Below are positions 1 through 9,041 of a DNA stretch of 42,580 bases, one piece after another. Each line of letters starts with the position of its first letter. Within the stretch, counting starts at the first letter, position 1. The stretch is from Syntrophomonadaceae bacterium (GTDB lineage: Bacteria; Bacillota; DSM-12270; Thermacetogeniales; Thermacetogeniaceae). The translations under genes and the position numbers were made by a program. Under the pieces are notes generated by a model, which was given only the letters and a program-made list of their open reading frames with translations, made no database searches and was not told the DNA's origin. The stretch lies in assembly GCA_012839645.1 (NCBI GenBank), contig DUMY01000161.1, positions 1-42,580 of the forward strand. The letters run 5' to 3'.

Positions 1-177
1 CCGTCTCTTCACCAAGTATCCCCAGATTGCGAGAAGATCCCATTTGAACTCTCATCCTTTCAGCACCTGATCAAGCAATTCCGAATCAGTGCTGATCACT
101 TCACTCCCCGGAAGCTGAAAGGATGAGAGTTCAAATGGGATCTTCTCGCAATCTGGGGATACTTGGTGAAGAGACGG
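1..177. repeat. Perfect inverted repeat, 64-bp arms (1..64 and 114..177) with 49-bp spacer, at the window edge
   Basis: Reverse complement of 1..64 is identical to 114..177 (gctgaaaggatgagagttcaaatgggatcttctcgcaatctggggatacttggtgaagagacgg); symmetry breaks at 65/113. Confidence 0.95.
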
Positions 178-491
178 CTCTTTCTTTTTTATCCCGACTG
201 GGGTACCATCTCCTAGAGAGGAATTATCGCTGCCGTCTAGGTGAAATAGACCTGATTATGCAGGATGGAAGTGTCCTTGTTTTTATCGAGGTGAAAGCAA
301 GGCGCAGCGCCCTTTATGGTAAACCACAGGAAGCTGTAGGGGCAGCTAAACAGGCCAGAATCAGGAGATTGGCAGAACACTATCTGCTGTGCAAAGGGAA
401 CGGAGATTACGGGATCCGTTTTGATGTGGTAGCTGTCAGCTTCAAAGAATCGGGTAATTATAGTATTGATCACATTAAAAACGCATTTTAG
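123..491 (+). CDS. yraN: YraN/UPF0102 family putative endonuclease
   Basis: ORF with GxxGEExAxxFLxxxGYxxLERNYRCRLGEIDLI..DGxxLVFIEVKAR motif typical of UPF0102. Start could be the ATG at 123 or 135. Confidence 0.9.
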   Translation: MRVQMGSSRNLGILGEETALSFLSRLGYHLLERNYRCRLGEIDLIMQDGSVLVFIEVKARRSALYGKPQEAVGAAKQARIRRLAEHYLLCKGNGDYGIRFDVVAVSFKESGNYSIDHIKNAF

Positions 492-507
492 TTGTGGGGG
501 AGGAGCA

Positions 508-1899
508 ATGCTATCTACTACTGTTATCAAAGAGATCATAAAAGTCGTCGGAAAAGAAAATGTATTAACAACCAAAGAAGAGCTGCTTTGCTACGCCTAT
601 GACAGCACTCCCAGGGCATTTCTTCCTGATCTCGTTGCCCGTCCTTGCTGTACCGCTCAAATACAGAAAATAGCCAAACTGGCCAATGAGCACCTCTTTC
701 CGTTGGTTCCACGCGGGGCGGGTACCGGCTTGAGTGGTGGTTCTTTACCTGTTGACGGTGGGGTTGTTGTGGATTTAACCAGGATGAATAAAATATTAGA
801 AATAGATGAAGAAAACCTGGTTGCTGTTGTAGAACCTGGTGTGATCACCTTTCAAATCCAGGAAGAGGTAGAGAAGAGAGGGCTTTTTTATCCACCTGAT
901 CCCGCCAGTCTCAAAACATCTACCATCGGCGGAAATGTAGCTGAGTGCGCCGGGGGTCCCCGTGCCTTAAAATATGGAGTGACCCGGGATTATGTGCTTG
1001 GCCTGGAGGTTGTCACCCCGGATGGAGAGGTGATCACAACCGGGGGCAAAACCGTGAAATCAGTAACAGGCTATGATTTACTGCGCCTCTATACAGGGTC
1101 AGAGGGAACACTGGGGATTATCACCAAGATCTATCTTCGTTTGATCCCTAAGCCTGAGGCGAAAAAAACGATGATGGTGGTTTATGATAAGTTAGATGAT
1201 GCCGCCCAAAGTGTGAGCCGGATTATCAGAGGGGGGATCATTCCCGTTACCCTGGAGATGATGGATGACCGCACGATCCGGTGTGTAGAGAACTATAAGC
1301 AGATGGGCCTGCCTCTGGATGCGGAAGCGATCTTGATCATCGAGGTGGATGGGCCACAGATTCTGCTGGACAGCCAGGCCCAGGAAATAGCAAAACTCTG
1401 CCAGGACTGTGGTGCCCGGGAGATCAAGATCGCCGAAACAGAAGAAGAGCGGGAGAGTATCTGGGCAGCCCGCAGGTCTGTATCAGCAGCTGTTGTCCAG
1501 ATCAAGCCGACAAAGATCAGCGAAGATATCTCAGTCCCGCGGATGGCCATCCCCAGGATGGTCAGAAGGCTGAAGGAAATAGCCTCAAGGTACAATCTGG
1601 AGCTGGTTATCTTTGGGCATGCCGGGGATGGGAATCTACACCCCAACATCCTCTGTGATCAAACAGATGCGGAAGAGATGCAGAGAGTGGAAAAGGCCAT
1701 TGGAGAACTATTTAAGGCAGCTGTAGAACTTGGAGGGACTCTTTCAGGTGAACACGGCATCGGAATGATGAAAGCACCTTACTTAAAAGTGGAGACAGGT
1801 GAGGCAGGGTTTGAAGTGATGAGGAGGATCAAAGAGGCTCTCGATCCCAACAACATTCTTAATCCAGGTAAGATATTCCGGGGCGACACAAATGGATAA
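508..1899 (+). CDS. glcD: FAD-linked oxidase, glycolate/D-lactate dehydrogenase GlcD-like subunit
   Basis: FAD_binding_4 motifs (PRGAGTGLSGGS, GGNVAECAGGPRALKYGVTRDYVLGLEVV) and C-terminal FAD-oxidase motif (FGHAGDGNLHPNI, SGEHGIGMMK). RBS ggggaggagca before ATG 508. Confidence 0.92.
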   Translation: MLSTTVIKEIIKVVGKENVLTTKEELLCYAYDSTPRAFLPDLVARPCCTAQIQKIAKLANEHLFPLVPRGAGTGLSGGSLPVDGGVVVDLTRMNKILEIDEENLVAVVEPGVITFQIQEEVEKRGLFYPPDPASLKTSTIGGNVAECAGGPRALKYGVTRDYVLGLEVVTPDGEVITTGGKTVKSVTGYDLLRLYTGSEGTLGIITKIYLRLIPKPEAKKTMMVVYDKLDDAAQSVSRIIRGGIIPVTLEMMDDRTIRCVENYKQMGLPLDAEAILIIEVDGPQILLDSQAQEIAKLCQDCGAREIKIAETEEERESIWAARRSVSAAVVQIKPTKISEDISVPRMAIPRMVRRLKEIASRYNLELVIFGHAGDGNLHPNILCDQTDAEEMQRVEKAIGELFKAAVELGGTLSGEHGIGMMKAPYLKVETGEAGFEVMRRIKEALDPNNILNPGKIFRGDTNG

Positions 1900-3127
1900 T
1901 AAAACCATCAAGGAATATCTCAACCGCTGCAGTAAATGCGGGGGATGCCAGGCGGTTTGCCCACTTTATGGAGAAACCCACAGCGAACCCCTTGTTGCCA
2001 GAGGGAAACTGTTTCTGATGAAAAATTATTTGGATGGCAACCTGGATCTATCCCCGAAAATGATGGAACTGATGAGCCTCTGCCTGTTGTGTAAAGCTTG
2101 TACTGTTCAGTGTCCAAACCGTATACCAGTAGATGAGTTGGTTCTCTCTATTCGACGGGAAATTGCTCATCATAAAGGGATTCCCTTTGTGAAAAAGAAT
2201 GTCTTTCAGCATCTTCTCCAGAACAATGGCAGACTAACCATAGCAGCCAAATTAGCTTATCTTTACCAGCAGAGTGGCCTGCAGTGGCTTATGCGTAAAA
2301 CTAATATTCTAGGTCTGCTGCCTGGTGAAATTGCCAGAAAAGAAAAACTGCTGCCCAGGATGGCCAAAATCCCCTTTAGGGCACAGGTACCGAAGACTTT
2401 ATCATCCAGTAAGCCGCGGCTGCGGGTGGGTTATTATACAGGATGCCTTACCAACTATGTTTTTGCGGAAACCGGGCATGCTGTTCTCAAGGTACTCAAG
2501 AACCATTCCCTGGATGTGGTGATTCCGGAGCAGTGGTGCTGTGGACTCCCAGCACTGGCCAGTGGTGATGAAGAGTCAGCTGTTTTGCTTGCTCGAAGAA
2601 ACATAGAGGCTTTTAAGAAAGCAGATGTTGACATAATCATTACTGACTGCGCATCCTGTGGCAGTATGCTTCATGAATACGGTGATTTGATTGGAGGTAG
2701 GGATGCGCGCATTTTTTCTCAAAAGGTGGTTGATTTCAGCCAATTGATAGGTGATGTCATCGATTTCCAGCCCGGTGATAAGGAAGTTAGTGGTGTTGCG
2801 ACCTATCATGATCCCTGCCATCTGTGCCGCGGGCAGGGTGTCGTTGAGGCTCCCCGCAGATTGATCAAAGCCGTACCTGGGATTACTTTCAGGGAAATGG
2901 AGGAATCCGACCGCTGCTGTGGAGCAGCCGGGTCATTTAATCTCAGCCACTACCATCTTGCCAACAAGATTGGACACCGGAAAATACGAAATGTTATAGA
3001 GTCAGGTGCTCAGTTAGTGATAACAGGATGTCCGTCCTGCATCATGCAGATACGGCATCAGCTTGAACTGCAAGAAGCATCTGTCCAAGTAATGCATCTT
3101 GCTGAACTGCTCAGCAAGACTTATTAG
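1892..3127 (+). CDS. glcF: (Fe-S)-binding protein, GlcF-like; two 4Fe-4S motifs plus two CCG domains
   Basis: CSKCGGCQAVCPLY and CLLCKACTVQCPN ferredoxin motifs, WCCGLPA and DRCCGAAGSF CCG motifs; overlaps the glcD stop. Confidence 0.9.
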   Translation: MDNKTIKEYLNRCSKCGGCQAVCPLYGETHSEPLVARGKLFLMKNYLDGNLDLSPKMMELMSLCLLCKACTVQCPNRIPVDELVLSIRREIAHHKGIPFVKKNVFQHLLQNNGRLTIAAKLAYLYQQSGLQWLMRKTNILGLLPGEIARKEKLLPRMAKIPFRAQVPKTLSSSKPRLRVGYYTGCLTNYVFAETGHAVLKVLKNHSLDVVIPEQWCCGLPALASGDEESAVLLARRNIEAFKKADVDIIITDCASCGSMLHEYGDLIGGRDARIFSQKVVDFSQLIGDVIDFQPGDKEVSGVATYHDPCHLCRGQGVVEAPRRLIKAVPGITFREMEESDRCCGAAGSFNLSHYHLANKIGHRKIRNVIESGAQLVITGCPSCIMQIRHQLELQEASVQVMHLAELLSKTY

Positions 3128-3149
3128 GTGTAGGGGAGGGTATGGGGCC

Positions 3150-3749
3150 TTGTATACTGCTATTTATCGAGAAGCGAAAGACGAATTTGCCAGGTGTTAT
3201 CCTGAGCGGATGACTGCGTTAAGTGGGGCAGAGTACGATCCAGTTACAAAAGAGATCAAGGTTGTTTATTTAAATAAGTTATATTTGCTCTCCCACCCGG
3301 AGGGTACGATTACTAGTCCTCATGATCCAACCGACTTGCCCCTAGATGAGCGGTCTCTGATCCTGCAGTACTTAGTTCAAGCAACAGGTGAGCCTTTATC
3401 TGAGCGTTGGATTTCATATGCAGAGCTGCCGAATGGAATGCTGCATGATCGCCCTTTTAGGATTGAGGCGGTAGAACCGCTTATTCAAGCCTTTGGTGGC
3501 CAACCGGGAAGATTGCTTCAAGTTTCGCGCACTTTAGGTGGGCAAGAAATAGGAATGGGGGATATAGGGGTAATGATTCCTGTTTTTCCTAGGATACCGG
3601 TTGCGGTAATCCTATGGGTTGCTGATGAGGAGTTTTCTGCCAGAGCAAACATGATTTTTGATGCCTCTGCCCCCAAATATCTTACTACAGCAGCTTTATA
3701 TGTGCTGGGATCTGTGGTTACCAGGCGCCTGAAAAAAATGGTGATGTAA
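3150..3749 (+). CDS. DUF3786 family protein
   Basis: SGAEYDPVTKEIKVVYLNKLYLLSHPEG...LILQYLVQATGEPLSERWISYAELPNG...MIFDASAPKYLTTAALYVLG resembles DUF3786 proteins. Probable TTG start at 3150 after aggggagggtatgggg; the ORF-track start at 3099 lies inside glcF. Confidence 0.75.
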   Translation: MYTAIYREAKDEFARCYPERMTALSGAEYDPVTKEIKVVYLNKLYLLSHPEGTITSPHDPTDLPLDERSLILQYLVQATGEPLSERWISYAELPNGMLHDRPFRIEAVEPLIQAFGGQPGRLLQVSRTLGGQEIGMGDIGVMIPVFPRIPVAVILWVADEEFSARANMIFDASAPKYLTTAALYVLGSVVTRRLKKMVM

Positions 3750-3763
3750 AAAAAGTATAAAAG

Positions 3764-3811
3764 AACTCCTCCTTTTTCATACTAGTTATAAAGAAATTAC
3801 AAGGAGGGGTT
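3764..3811 (+). promoter_or_regulatory. Candidate SD-sequestering stem-loop upstream of the CBM25-like gene
   Basis: aactcctcctt (3764..3774) pairs with aaggaggggtt (3801..3811) over 11 bp with one G-U; the 3' arm contains the aaggagggg SD of the gene starting at 3817. Confidence 0.5.
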
Positions 3812-3816
3812 TTCAG

Positions 3817-4116
3817 GTGTACAATTTACATCCAGGTTTTAGTGTTTCTCCTACGCCCAGCAAGGTTGGAGAGACCGTAAAAGTCCGATACCATGGTTTG
3901 CTGTCCGGGGCAGGGGCGGATCAGGTTTTTTTACATACCGGCTACGGTACAGGTTCTTGGCAGAACATATATGATTACTGCTTGAATAAAGAAGGAAATG
4001 AGTGGGAAAAAAGCATCAAAATCGAAAAAGACGGCCAATTTAACTTCTGCTTTAAAGACAGCGCTGATCATTGGGACAATAATAATGGCATGAACTGGAG
4101 TTATACAATTAAATGA
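3817..4116 (+). CDS. Small single-domain carbohydrate-binding protein (CBM25/starch-binding-like)
   Basis: VFLHTGYGTGSWQNIYDYCLNKEGNEWEKSIKIEKDGQFNFCFKDSADHWDNNNGMNWSYTI matches the CBM25/CBM53 pattern. GTG start after aaggagggg. No signal peptide visible. Confidence 0.75.
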   Translation: MYNLHPGFSVSPTPSKVGETVKVRYHGLLSGAGADQVFLHTGYGTGSWQNIYDYCLNKEGNEWEKSIKIEKDGQFNFCFKDSADHWDNNNGMNWSYTIK

Positions 4117-4127
4117 TAAGTACAAGA

Positions 4128-4159
4128 TAAAAAGAGGGGTAGTGAACCCCCTCTTTTTG
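4128..4159. terminator. Bidirectional rho-independent terminator between convergent genes
   Basis: aaaaagaggggtagtgaaccccctctttttgt hairpin with A-tract and T-tract. Confidence 0.85.
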
Positions 4160-4165
4160 TCTTAT

Positions 4166-4645
4166 TTAATGCAGAGATTTCTTATAATCTTCCGGACCAT
4201 CCAGACCCAGAATCTTTCTCAGTTCCTGCTGCTGGCTTTCGTCTACGAGTTCCTCTACTGAAAGTGTATACTCGGCAACCTTTTCCGAGATATAAACAGG
4301 TGCCCCTGCTCTAAGAGCAAGAGCAATGGCATCACTGGGTCGGGAGTCTAAAACGCACTCTCCAGATATGGTTTGGATATTCAATTTGGCATAATATGTG
4401 CCGTCATGGATATCGTTGATCTCAACGCTTCGCACCGAGGCGCCCAGGTTCTCACAAACGGCTTTCATAAGGTCATGGGTCATAGGCCGGGGAGTGATGA
4501 CACCCTGAAGGGCCATAGCAATGGATTGGGCTTCAAGAGGTCCTATCCAAATAGGAAGAGCGCGGTTTTTTTCTTCATCAACCAGCAGGACCACTGGGCT
4601 TAACGAAATATCGAAAGCGATCTCTTTAACCTGAACGGGAATCAT
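4166..4645 (-). CDS. Bifunctional nuclease family protein (DUF151)
   Basis: PVVLLVDEEKNRALPIWIGPLEAQSIAMALQG...RPMTHDLM...LDSRPSDAIALALRAGAPVYISEKV is a characteristic DUF151 pattern. Confidence 0.92.
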   Translation of the reverse strand: MIPVQVKEIAFDISLSPVVLLVDEEKNRALPIWIGPLEAQSIAMALQGVITPRPMTHDLMKAVCENLGASVRSVEINDIHDGTYYAKLNIQTISGECVLDSRPSDAIALALRAGAPVYISEKVAEYTLSVEELVDESQQQELRKILGLDGPEDYKKSLH

Positions 4646-4683
4646 CTTTCTTGCCTCCTTCCAAAACTCTCTATAAGTCTATT

Positions 4684-6222
4684 TTACCAGAGAGAGCGAT
4701 CCAGGCAACGGTATTGTATTGCTTCAGCAAGTTGCATTTGTTCAATTTTCGGCGATCCAACGAGGTCAGCAATAGTGCGGGCAATTTTTACTATACGATC
4801 CAGTGCCCGCATGCTTAATTTTAGTTTATGAAAGGCCTGATAAAGTAATTCTTTCGAATTTTTATCCAAAGGGCAGTAATGCGACAAATGATGGCTCTGC
4901 AATTCTGCATTGCAGTTAATGCCAGTACCAAGAAAACGTTCATGTTGCCATTGTCGGCTCTTGACTACTCTTTTCCTGATATGTAGGGATGATTCCTCCT
5001 TTTTTTCAGCTTTAAGATCTTTTAATTCCAAACGTGGAACTTCAACATGCAGGTCGATACGATCCATGATTGGACCTGAAACTCGGCTGCGGTAACGCTG
5101 TGCCTGATAAGGGGTGCAACTGCACTCTTGCTGCGAATCCCCGAGGTGTCCGCAAGGGCAGGGATTCATTGAAGCCGCCAGGATGAATCGTGCCGGGAAA
5201 GTAAATGCCCCTGATGCCCGGGTCACTGTAACTATACCATCCTCCAGCGGCTGCCGTAAGGCCTCCAATACATCCCGGTGGAATTCAGGCAGTTCATCGA
5301 GAAAAAGCACACCATTGGTGGCAAAACTGACCTCACCTGGGCGGGGAACCCTTCCCCCTCCGATGATACTTACGGCAGAGGCGGTGTGGTGAGGGGCGCG
5401 GAAGGGCCTGTCTGCGATCACCGGGTGGTCTTTGGGCAAGAGGCCAGCAACACTATAGACCCTGGTAATTTCCAAACACTCCTCCCAGCTTAAAGGGGGC
5501 AGGATTGACGGCAGACGCCTTGCCAAAAGTGTTTTACCGGTGCCTGGTGGCCCAATCATTAGTATATTATGCCCACCTGCCGCAGCGATTTCCAGGGCGC
5601 GCTTAACTCTTTTTTGTCCTTTCACATCGGCAAAATCAAGGGTATTGACCGGACTAGTCCCAGGTTCCAATTCAAACTCCGGGAGATCCGCAGCTGCAGG
5701 TAGTTCTCCCTCATCTGTGAGATAGCTGAATATATCTCTTAAATGCCCTGCACCTCTTGCTTTAATTCCCTTGATCAGAGATGCCTCTTCCAGATTGTTG
5801 TGAGGGACAATAAATATTTTTTCCGGGTGCTCATGGTTGATGCTTCCAGCCATGGAAAGGATACCAGGTACAGGGCAGATAGTACCGTCAAGGGAAAGTT
5901 CTCCGATAAAAAAATGCTGAGGAATTATGGTAGGGGGGATCTGCCTTGTTGCGGCCAAAATTCCTATAGCTATAGGTAGATCAAAAAGCGCCCCTTCTTT
6001 GCGCAGATCCGCCGGTGCCAGGTTGACCGTGATCCTCTTGATAGGGAATTCAAACCCCGCATTCCTGATCGCACCGCGCACCCGCTCGGTTGCTTCCCTG
6101 ACTGCCGCATCAGGCAGTCCGACAATATTAAAGGCAGGAAGACCCCGGGAAACATCCACCTCTACACGCACATCATGTGTCTCCATTCCCAAACAGCAGC
6201 AGCTGTTGATAATGCTCAGCAT
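4684..6222 (-). CDS. comM: YifB/ComM family Mg chelatase-like AAA ATPase
   Basis: VEVDVSRGLPAFNIVGLPDAAVREATERVRGAIRNAGFEFP, Walker A GPPGTGKT, NGVLFLDELPEF, NPCPCG. Start at MLSIINS preferred. Confidence 0.93.
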   Translation of the reverse strand: MLSIINSCCCLGMETHDVRVEVDVSRGLPAFNIVGLPDAAVREATERVRGAIRNAGFEFPIKRITVNLAPADLRKEGALFDLPIAIGILAATRQIPPTIIPQHFFIGELSLDGTICPVPGILSMAGSINHEHPEKIFIVPHNNLEEASLIKGIKARGAGHLRDIFSYLTDEGELPAAADLPEFELEPGTSPVNTLDFADVKGQKRVKRALEIAAAGGHNILMIGPPGTGKTLLARRLPSILPPLSWEECLEITRVYSVAGLLPKDHPVIADRPFRAPHHTASAVSIIGGGRVPRPGEVSFATNGVLFLDELPEFHRDVLEALRQPLEDGIVTVTRASGAFTFPARFILAASMNPCPCGHLGDSQQECSCTPYQAQRYRSRVSGPIMDRIDLHVEVPRLELKDLKAEKKEESSLHIRKRVVKSRQWQHERFLGTGINCNAELQSHHLSHYCPLDKNSKELLYQAFHKLKLSMRALDRIVKIARTIADLVGSPKIEQMQLAEAIQYRCLDRSLW

Positions 6223-6319
6223 TAGACTCTCCTCCATAAAACCTTATCTATTTATTCTTTTATTTCTTGTTATTTCCTGCTTTATGGGAAAAAGAATTGT
6301 CTGGAGAAGAAAAGAAAAT

Positions 6320-6353
6320 AAAGGGGTTCACCTGTGAGGTGAGCCCCTTTATT
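6320..6353. terminator. Rho-independent terminator downstream of the hydantoinase operon (minus strand)
   Basis: aaaggggttcacctgtgaggtgagcccctttatt stem with a 3-nt loop; T-rich tract follows on the minus strand. Confidence 0.8.
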
Positions 6354-6365
6354 GTATGTTACTGG

Positions 6366-7919
6366 CTATTTCTTCAGTGACCCAGCTGCTTTCACCCGGA
6401 TGCGAGTGGCGTTTCCTGGGAGGTAGGCCAGCGGTACATCCTCCTGTTGCACGATGGTCACCGTATCTGGGTTGGCTCCTGCTCTGACCGCGTTTTCTTT
6501 GGCTAGTTTCCTGGCGTCATCCAGGGCTTGATCCCGGGTCATATCGGTAAGGGAATAGATCTTGTCAACTTCTCCACTTACCTGGGCGATAGCAGCACCC
6601 AAGGCATTGGCTACACCAAAGTTTTCTGGGCGGAGTACTTCACTTACTCCAGAAAGGGTGCCGTTGATAATGATGCCTCCGCCACCCACCAGGATCAGCG
6701 GCAGCGGGTCTTTGCTTACTTTCATTTTATCGATGGCTTCTTCCACCATGGACATGATCTTCTCTTGAGCACACTGGGCAAATTCCAGGGGGATGTTGTT
6801 TACTTTCTCTTTGTCCCCAATATCAGCAAGGCCCAGACGTACAGCGATATCTGTAGTGGTTACTGTTTTACCTCCAAAGACCAGGGCTTCCTCAGTGAGC
6901 CGGTAGCCTACGCTGTCTGGCCCTACTTTGATTTCCTGTCCATCTTTCCGGATAATGGTGCCCCCACCCAGGCCGATGGAAACCAGGTCAGGCATGCGGA
7001 AGTTGGTGCGCACCCCGCCAATCTCTACAGCCAGCGAAGACTCCCGGGGGAAAGACTGGGTGATTACTCCCACATCGCTGGTGGTACCACCTACATCCAG
7101 GACGATACCGTTTTCGACCCGGCTCAGGAAGGATGCTCCTCTGATGCTGTTGGTGGGACCACAGGCGATGGTCAGGATCGGGTAGTGAACCGCGTAGTCC
7201 ACTGCCATCAGTGTGCCGTCATTCTGGCAGATATAAACCTTGGCTTCTGTAACACCCTCTTTATTCAGGGCATTTACAAAGCCCTGCGCAGTGTTCTGGG
7301 CAATGTTGATCAGAGCAGCATTGAGGATGGTTGCGTTTTCTCTTTCCAGGAGCCCGATTGATCCGATTTCATGGGAATAAGTAATTGGTATTTCTCCCAT
7401 TTCGGACTTCAGGATCTCCCCGGCGCGCTGTTCATGTTCAGCGGTGATCGGGGAGAAAACGGAGATAATGGCGATGCTCTCCACTTTGCCCTTCAGTTCT
7501 TTGGCTATTTCCCTGATTTCGTCTTCATTAAAAGGGGAAATTTCCCGGCCGTCAAATTCATGGCCGCCGCTGACCAGGTAGTAGTTACCACCTATTGCCT
7601 CTTTGAGGTCTTCCGGCCATCCGGTTGTTGGCTCAATGGACTGTGTTGCTGGTTTCCCTAGTCTGATCACCGCCACCCGGCAGAGCCTTTTTCTTTCCAC
7701 AATGGCGTTGGTGGCATGGGTAGTTCCCAACATGGCATATTTGATCTCTTTGGGAGGGATTGCTGCCTCCTCCAAAACACTGCGGAGTGCGGTGTAGATA
7801 CCTGAACTTACATCCAGGGTGGTTGGTGTTTTTACCTCAGCTACCAGCTTTAGATTTTCGTCAACAATAACAGCATCTGTATTTGTTCCTCCGACATCGA
7901 TCCCCATCCGGTAAGCCAT
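6366..7919 (-). CDS. Hydantoinase/oxoprolinase family protein (HyuA-like)
   Basis: MGIDVGGTNTDAVIVD, GTTHATNAIVERK, ENGIVLDVGGTTSDVGVI, SIGLGGGT. Confidence 0.92.
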   Translation of the reverse strand: MAYRMGIDVGGTNTDAVIVDENLKLVAEVKTPTTLDVSSGIYTALRSVLEEAAIPPKEIKYAMLGTTHATNAIVERKRLCRVAVIRLGKPATQSIEPTTGWPEDLKEAIGGNYYLVSGGHEFDGREISPFNEDEIREIAKELKGKVESIAIISVFSPITAEHEQRAGEILKSEMGEIPITYSHEIGSIGLLERENATILNAALINIAQNTAQGFVNALNKEGVTEAKVYICQNDGTLMAVDYAVHYPILTIACGPTNSIRGASFLSRVENGIVLDVGGTTSDVGVITQSFPRESSLAVEIGGVRTNFRMPDLVSIGLGGGTIIRKDGQEIKVGPDSVGYRLTEEALVFGGKTVTTTDIAVRLGLADIGDKEKVNNIPLEFAQCAQEKIMSMVEEAIDKMKVSKDPLPLILVGGGGIIINGTLSGVSEVLRPENFGVANALGAAIAQVSGEVDKIYSLTDMTRDQALDDARKLAKENAVRAGANPDTVTIVQQEDVPLAYLPGNATRIRVKAAGSLKK

Positions 7920-9017
7920 TTAGCACCCATCCTTTATGCGTTTTTCTACGGGAATGTAATCCAGGTCATAACCGAAGTAGTGTGGGCCGACAGTTTCGAT
8001 TCCTTTATGGGTGCGCCATTTTTCATTACAGGGGATACCTACCACGACTACTCTCTGTCCATAGCGCAGGCCTTCTGTAGTAATAGGGATGGCTGTTTCC
8101 GCATCGACCGTGCAGATCAAATCAGGGACTGTAGCTATGATCTGATCATCCCGCTTGGCGATCAAGTTTTCGTTCTGGAAATGGAGTTCCATTTTGGAGC
8201 CCCGGTGGTCATCAATTCCTTCAATGTGAGCCTGGCCCCGCACAAATCCTCCAGTGGTGCGGCGCATTACATCTCCGATTTTACCCTTAAAGAGGGGATA
8301 GCCTCCGGTGACCCGGATCAGGGCCGCTACCGGGTTTTGGTCGTTCTGACGTGCCAGTCGGATTGCTTTTCCGATTTCCGCAGAGTAGGTGACGATATTT
8401 CTGATCCCTGCTTTTTTAATATCTTTCCCTGTCATAGGGTAAATGGCAATCATCACCGATCCGCCCATGACCACTGTGGCGTTGCGGGCAAGGTTTTCGG
8501 TCCAGAAGTTGTTGACAGTTTTTAAAAGCATGGTATTACCTTTTTCATCAGCTATCACCATCGGTGTGGCAGAAACTCCGTAGAGGTGATAGGTAACCAT
8601 CTGTAGTTCGGGAAAGGCCCTTCCCATGCCGTCGGCGTTGACCAGGGGAAGTCCCTGGGTAGCAGCAACAGCGATGGGGATCATAGAGTTGACCCCTCCC
8701 GCTTCAATGGGAATGGTGGCGTAGATTTCAGTTCCCAAATAATCTTTAAGAATATTGAACGCACGGAAGACCTCTTCACCGGAGGGCACTTTCTCTACCA
8801 GAACTGTAGGGGCACCCATCATAGCTGCCGGGACGATCTGGGCGTCATCCGGTATCTCTTCCACATCGAGGAGTTTGACCGGACCATGTTTTTCAATGGC
8901 CTGCAGAGCCATCAACTTGCCGACATAGGGGTCGCCTCCACCTCCAGTTCCTAAAAAGGCGGCTCCAATGGCGATGTCTTCCACCATCTGGGCATCAATA
9001 TAAGACAATTTTTTCAC
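7920..9017 (-). CDS. DUF917 family protein
   Basis: DIAIGAAFLGTGGGGDPYVGKLMA...NADGMGRAFPELQMVTYHLYG...GGFVRGQAHIEG; abuts the hyuA-like gene. Confidence 0.9.
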   Translation of the reverse strand: MKKLSYIDAQMVEDIAIGAAFLGTGGGGDPYVGKLMALQAIEKHGPVKLLDVEEIPDDAQIVPAAMMGAPTVLVEKVPSGEEVFRAFNILKDYLGTEIYATIPIEAGGVNSMIPIAVAATQGLPLVNADGMGRAFPELQMVTYHLYGVSATPMVIADEKGNTMLLKTVNNFWTENLARNATVVMGGSVMIAIYPMTGKDIKKAGIRNIVTYSAEIGKAIRLARQNDQNPVAALIRVTGGYPLFKGKIGDVMRRTTGGFVRGQAHIEGIDDHRGSKMELHFQNENLIAKRDDQIIATVPDLICTVDAETAIPITTEGLRYGQRVVVVGIPCNEKWRTHKGIETVGPHYFGYDLDYIPVEKRIKDGC

Positions 9018-9041
9018 TCCTAGTCTAATGTTTTTGACAAT

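Noticed and set aside
3099-3149. ORF-track N-terminal extension of the DUF3786 protein
   Set aside because: It overlaps the glcF 3' end and lacks homology to the family; the TTG at 3150 after a good RBS is preferred.
6528-7361. 277-aa plus-strand ORF antisense to the hyuA-like gene
   Set aside because: Lies entirely opposite a well-conserved CDS, has no recognisable domain, and the opposite-strand protein fits family motifs throughout. Treated as a spurious shadow ORF.
7980-8525. 181-aa plus-strand ORF antisense to the DUF917 gene
   Set aside because: No independent evidence of coding; overlaps a clear CDS on the other strand.
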